A DNA stretch of 7,340 nt from CAZYTO01 sp964650405 (GTDB lineage Bacteria; Acidobacteriota; Thermoanaerobaculia; Gp7-AA8). The translations under genes and the position numbers were made by a program. The stretch's first letter is position 1; each line of letters starts with the position of its first letter. A model generated the notes under the pieces. It was not told the origin of the DNA. It ran no database searches and worked only from the letters and a program-made list of their open reading frames with translations. Of this stretch, positions 5,332 through 7,340 are shown one piece after another. The DNA lies in the NCBI GenBank assembly GCA_964650405.1, contig CAZYTO010000281.1, positions 1 to 7,340 on the forward strand, written 5' to 3'.

Positions 5332-6834
5332 ATGACGCGCATTGTGGGACTTCTTCTGCTCGTCCTCCAACTCGCACCTCGTGCGCTGGCGGCGGAGTTT
5401 CGGTGGGGCGGTGACGCCGAGGGCGGCGCTCCGTTCTGCGAGGCCGACCCGAACGACCCGGCGAAGCTCCGCGGCTTCGACGTCGAGGTGGCCGCGGAAA
5501 TGGCCAAAGGCCTCGGCCGCACGCCGCATTTCGTGCAGGTGCAGTGGAGCAGCATCGACCAGAGCGTGGCCCGCGGCGATTTCGACATCGGCATGAGCGG
5601 CCTTGAGGGGACGGCGTCGCGCCTCGCCCCCCTGGGCTGCACCATTCCCGTCTTCGGGTTCCCTTACTTTCTCACCGTGCGCGAGAAGGACCGTGACCGT
5701 TTCCGCTCGCTCGACGATCTGCGCGGCCGCAAGGTGGCTACCCTCGGTGCGACCGTGGCCTACGACATCCTCCTCCGCGAGCAGCAGGCCGGCCGGCTGG
5801 AGGTCGTGTCGTACGACGACGACGTCCATCCCTATGAGGACCTGGCCGGCGGACGGGTCGACGCGGTGATGCTCGACAACATCATCGCCGCGCGCTCGCT
5901 CCGTCACGTGAGCGGCTTGATCATCCAGCCGGACGCCGTCACCGCCGGCCACTACGTCGGCGTCCTGGCCAGAGGCAACACGAAGCTGCGCGACAAGATC
6001 AACGACGTCCTCCGGGCGCGGATGAAAGACGGCACGCTCGAGCGCATCTATCGCCAGTGGAACATCTGGGACGAGCACCAGCCTGCGTTCTTTGCGGGGC
6101 TGGCGGGCGGCGGACAGATGGCCGAGAGCGGGGTGGGTTCCGCGCTCGCCGCGGCGCCGGTCCCCCCGCCCGCTGCCGGCCGCAACCTGCTCGCCGTCAC
6201 CTTGAACTACGTCCCGGCGCTGCTGAAGGCGTCGGTCATCACGATTGTGCTCTCGTGCTTCTCGATGGCCCTGGCCATCTTCATCGGCGTTTTCATCGCC
6301 AGCGGCCGCGTGTACGGCAACGTGCTGGTGCGCTCGCTCCTGACGACGTACGTCGAAGTCGTCCGGGGCACGCCCGTGCTGCTGCAGCTCTTCGTCCTTT
6401 ACTACGGACTCTCCGAGGTGATCCTGCTGCCGGCTTCCATCGCGGCATTGCTGGGGCTCGGCCTCAACTACGCCGCGTACGAGAGCGAGATCTACCGGGG
6501 CGCGCTCGAGGCAGTTCCACGCGGACAGCTCGAAGCGGCGCGCACGCTCGGGCTGTCGGAAGTGCAGGTGCTGCGCCTCGTCCGCGGTCCGCAGGCATTC
6601 CGGCTGGCCCTGGCGCCGATGACGAACGACTTCGTGGCGCTGCTCAAGGACTCGTCGCTCGTCTCCGTCATCACGGTCGTCGAGCTGACCAAGCAAACCT
6701 CGATCTTCGCCGCGAACATCGGAAGCTGGGTCGTGCCCGGAATCCTTTGTGCCGGGCTCTATCTCATCCTCTCCCTGCCGTTGTCGCGACTGGCGACCCG
6801 GCTGGAGGAGCGCTGGAGGGCTGCCTCGGAATGA
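5332..6834 (+). CDS. Amino-acid ABC importer, fused substrate-binding protein and permease
   Basis: One 500-residue chain combines two parts that are usually separate. The ATG at 5332 begins a signal sequence (MTRIVGLLLLVLQLAPRALA, 1-20). Residues about 22-248 form a periplasmic solute-binding domain of the polar amino acid type, with GFDVEVAAEMAKGLG (48-62), the FDIGMSGLEGTASR segment (84-97) whose Arg would hold the substrate carboxylate, LRGRKVATLGAT, and AGGRVDAVMLDN (172-183). A Gly/Ala/Pro-rich linker follows (about 254-284). Residues about 285-500 form the permease, with several membrane helices, VEVVRGTPVLLQLF (341-354), and the EAA loop EAARTLGLSEVQVLRLVRGP (401-420) that docks on the ATPase. 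The fusion resembles GlnP of Firmicutes and some other phyla. The exact amino acid cannot be read from sequence. No strong ribosome site precedes the start. The gene overlaps the ATPase gene by ATGA. Confidence 0.92.
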   Translation: MTRIVGLLLLVLQLAPRALAAEFRWGGDAEGGAPFCEADPNDPAKLRGFDVEVAAEMAKGLGRTPHFVQVQWSSIDQSVARGDFDIGMSGLEGTASRLAPLGCTIPVFGFPYFLTVREKDRDRFRSLDDLRGRKVATLGATVAYDILLREQQAGRLEVVSYDDDVHPYEDLAGGRVDAVMLDNIIAARSLRHVSGLIIQPDAVTAGHYVGVLARGNTKLRDKINDVLRARMKDGTLERIYRQWNIWDEHQPAFFAGLAGGGQMAESGVGSALAAAPVPPPAAGRNLLAVTLNYVPALLKASVITIVLSCFSMALAIFIGVFIASGRVYGNVLVRSLLTTYVEVVRGTPVLLQLFVLYYGLSEVILLPASIAALLGLGLNYAAYESEIYRGALEAVPRGQLEAARTLGLSEVQVLRLVRGPQAFRLALAPMTNDFVALLKDSSLVSVITVVELTKQTSIFAANIGSWVVPGILCAGLYLILSLPLSRLATRLEERWRAASE

Positions 6835-7340
6835 CCGACATCCTGACCGTTACCGATCTCCGCCTGAACCGCGGCACGCGCCAGGTGCTGCGGGGCGTGA
6901 ACCTGCGCGTGGCCAGGGGAGAGCTGGTGGCGCTGATGGGACTCTCCGGCGGCGGCAAGACGACCGTGCTCCGCTCCGTGGCGGCGCTGGAGGCGTTCGA
7001 CGGCGGCGCCATCGACGTCGGCGGCGTCGTCCTGCGTCCCGGGCCGCTGCCGGCGCGCTCCGTGCTGCGCGAGCTGCGCACGCGGGTGGGGATGGTCTTC
7101 CAGCTCCACTACCTCTTCGAACACCTCTCGGTGCTGAACAACGTCACCCTGGCCCCGAGGCACGTGGCCCACGTCGCCGCCCCGGCCGCGCAGGAGCGTG
7201 CCCTGGAGCTGCTGGAGTCCCTCGGCGTGGCCCATCGCAAGGACGCCCTTCCGCGCGAGCCGCCCGGCGGCGAAGCCCCGCGCGTTGCCATTGCCCGGGC
7301 CCTTGCCCTGGCCGCCCGCGTGCGCCTCCTGGGCCAGGCC
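6831..7340 (+). CDS. ABC importer ATPase, partial, with altered signature and Walker B
   Basis: These 170 codons run in frame to the right edge. The ATG at 6831 overlaps the permease stop (ATGA), and GGAGGG at 6815-6820 lies 10 nt upstream, which shows an operon with the importer. The start MTDILTVTDLRLNRG and the Walker A GLSGGGKTT (37-45) are normal for polar amino acid ATPases, as is the Q-loop segment MVFQLHYLFEHLSVLNNV (88-105). The later motifs are odd. Where the family has LSGGE-AQR, this reads PPGGEAPR (144-151), and where Walker B should read LLDEP it reads LLGQA (166-170), so the catalytic Glu and metal Asp are replaced. RVAIARALAL (151-160) between them is intact. A real ATPase with those changes should not hydrolyse ATP. 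Sequence error near a contig end is the simpler explanation, because the changes cluster in the last 80 bases and mostly add G or C. Confidence 0.88.
   Translation, partial: MTDILTVTDLRLNRGTRQVLRGVNLRVARGELVALMGLSGGGKTTVLRSVAALEAFDGGAIDVGGVVLRPGPLPARSVLRELRTRVGMVFQLHYLFEHLSVLNNVTLAPRHVAHVAAPAAQERALELLESLGVAHRKDALPREPPGGEAPRVAIARALALAARVRLLGQA

Noticed and set aside
5215..6696. Long minus-strand open frame of 493 codons
   Set aside because: It mirrors the ABC importer gene, whose motifs are unmistakable. The antisense product is low-complexity and has no recognisable domain.
1..7340. A single defence, biosynthetic or mobile system spanning the window
   Set aside because: The genes belong to unrelated families on alternating strands, with no transposase, nuclease-helicase set, array or biosynthetic core. 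Only the bicistron and the importer operon look like functional units.

Overview
The window is GC-rich DNA, clearly above 60 % G+C by eye, packed with short genes on both strands. It looks like the chromosome of a high-GC, Gram-negative-type soil or environmental bacterium. The gene mix (DUF421 membrane protein, exported metallo-hydrolase, a one-chain ABC binding protein plus permease) would fit Acidobacteriota or a similar phylum. That is an impression from gene content, not a phylogenetic result. There is no rRNA, tRNA, CRISPR array, transposase or phage module.

Layout from left to right. (1) 1-199, minus: the start of a DUF421/YetF-type membrane protein that runs off the left edge. (2) 200-298: a gap holding a large imperfect inverted repeat. 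(3) 299-1195, minus: a metallo-beta-lactamase-fold hydrolase with a signal peptide, related to RNase Z and arylsulfatase-type enzymes. (4) 1196-1370: a gap with a REP-like palindrome. (5) 1371-1943, minus: a NUDIX-like phosphohydrolase. (6) 2011-2665, plus: a translationally coupled pair of small unknown genes, a two-helix membrane protein and a soluble helical protein. Their codon use is less GC-biased than the neighbours'. (7) 2662-3405, minus: HisN-type histidinol-phosphatase. (8) 3404-4591, plus: a secreted HExxH metallopeptidase-like protein of unknown family. (9) 4611-5321, minus: a bacterial CREST/alkaline-ceramidase-type membrane hydrolase with all the expected metal and catalytic residues. 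(10) 5332-6834, plus: an amino-acid ABC importer with binding protein and permease fused in one chain, overlapping by ATGA with (11) 6831-7340, plus: its ATPase, cut by the right edge.

The genes do not form one pathway. Only two groups look functionally linked: the small bicistron (6) and the importer operon (10-11). The most striking architecture is the tight back-to-back packing. The hisN and metallopeptidase start codons share one CATG. The ceramidase-like and ABC genes begin around a second CATG. The hisN stop codon overlaps the stop of the convergent bicistron. The best candidate for something undescribed is the bicistron at 2011-2665. Next come the metallopeptidase-like protein and the altered signature and Walker B motifs at the end of the ATPase, which may be real or may be sequence error at a contig end.
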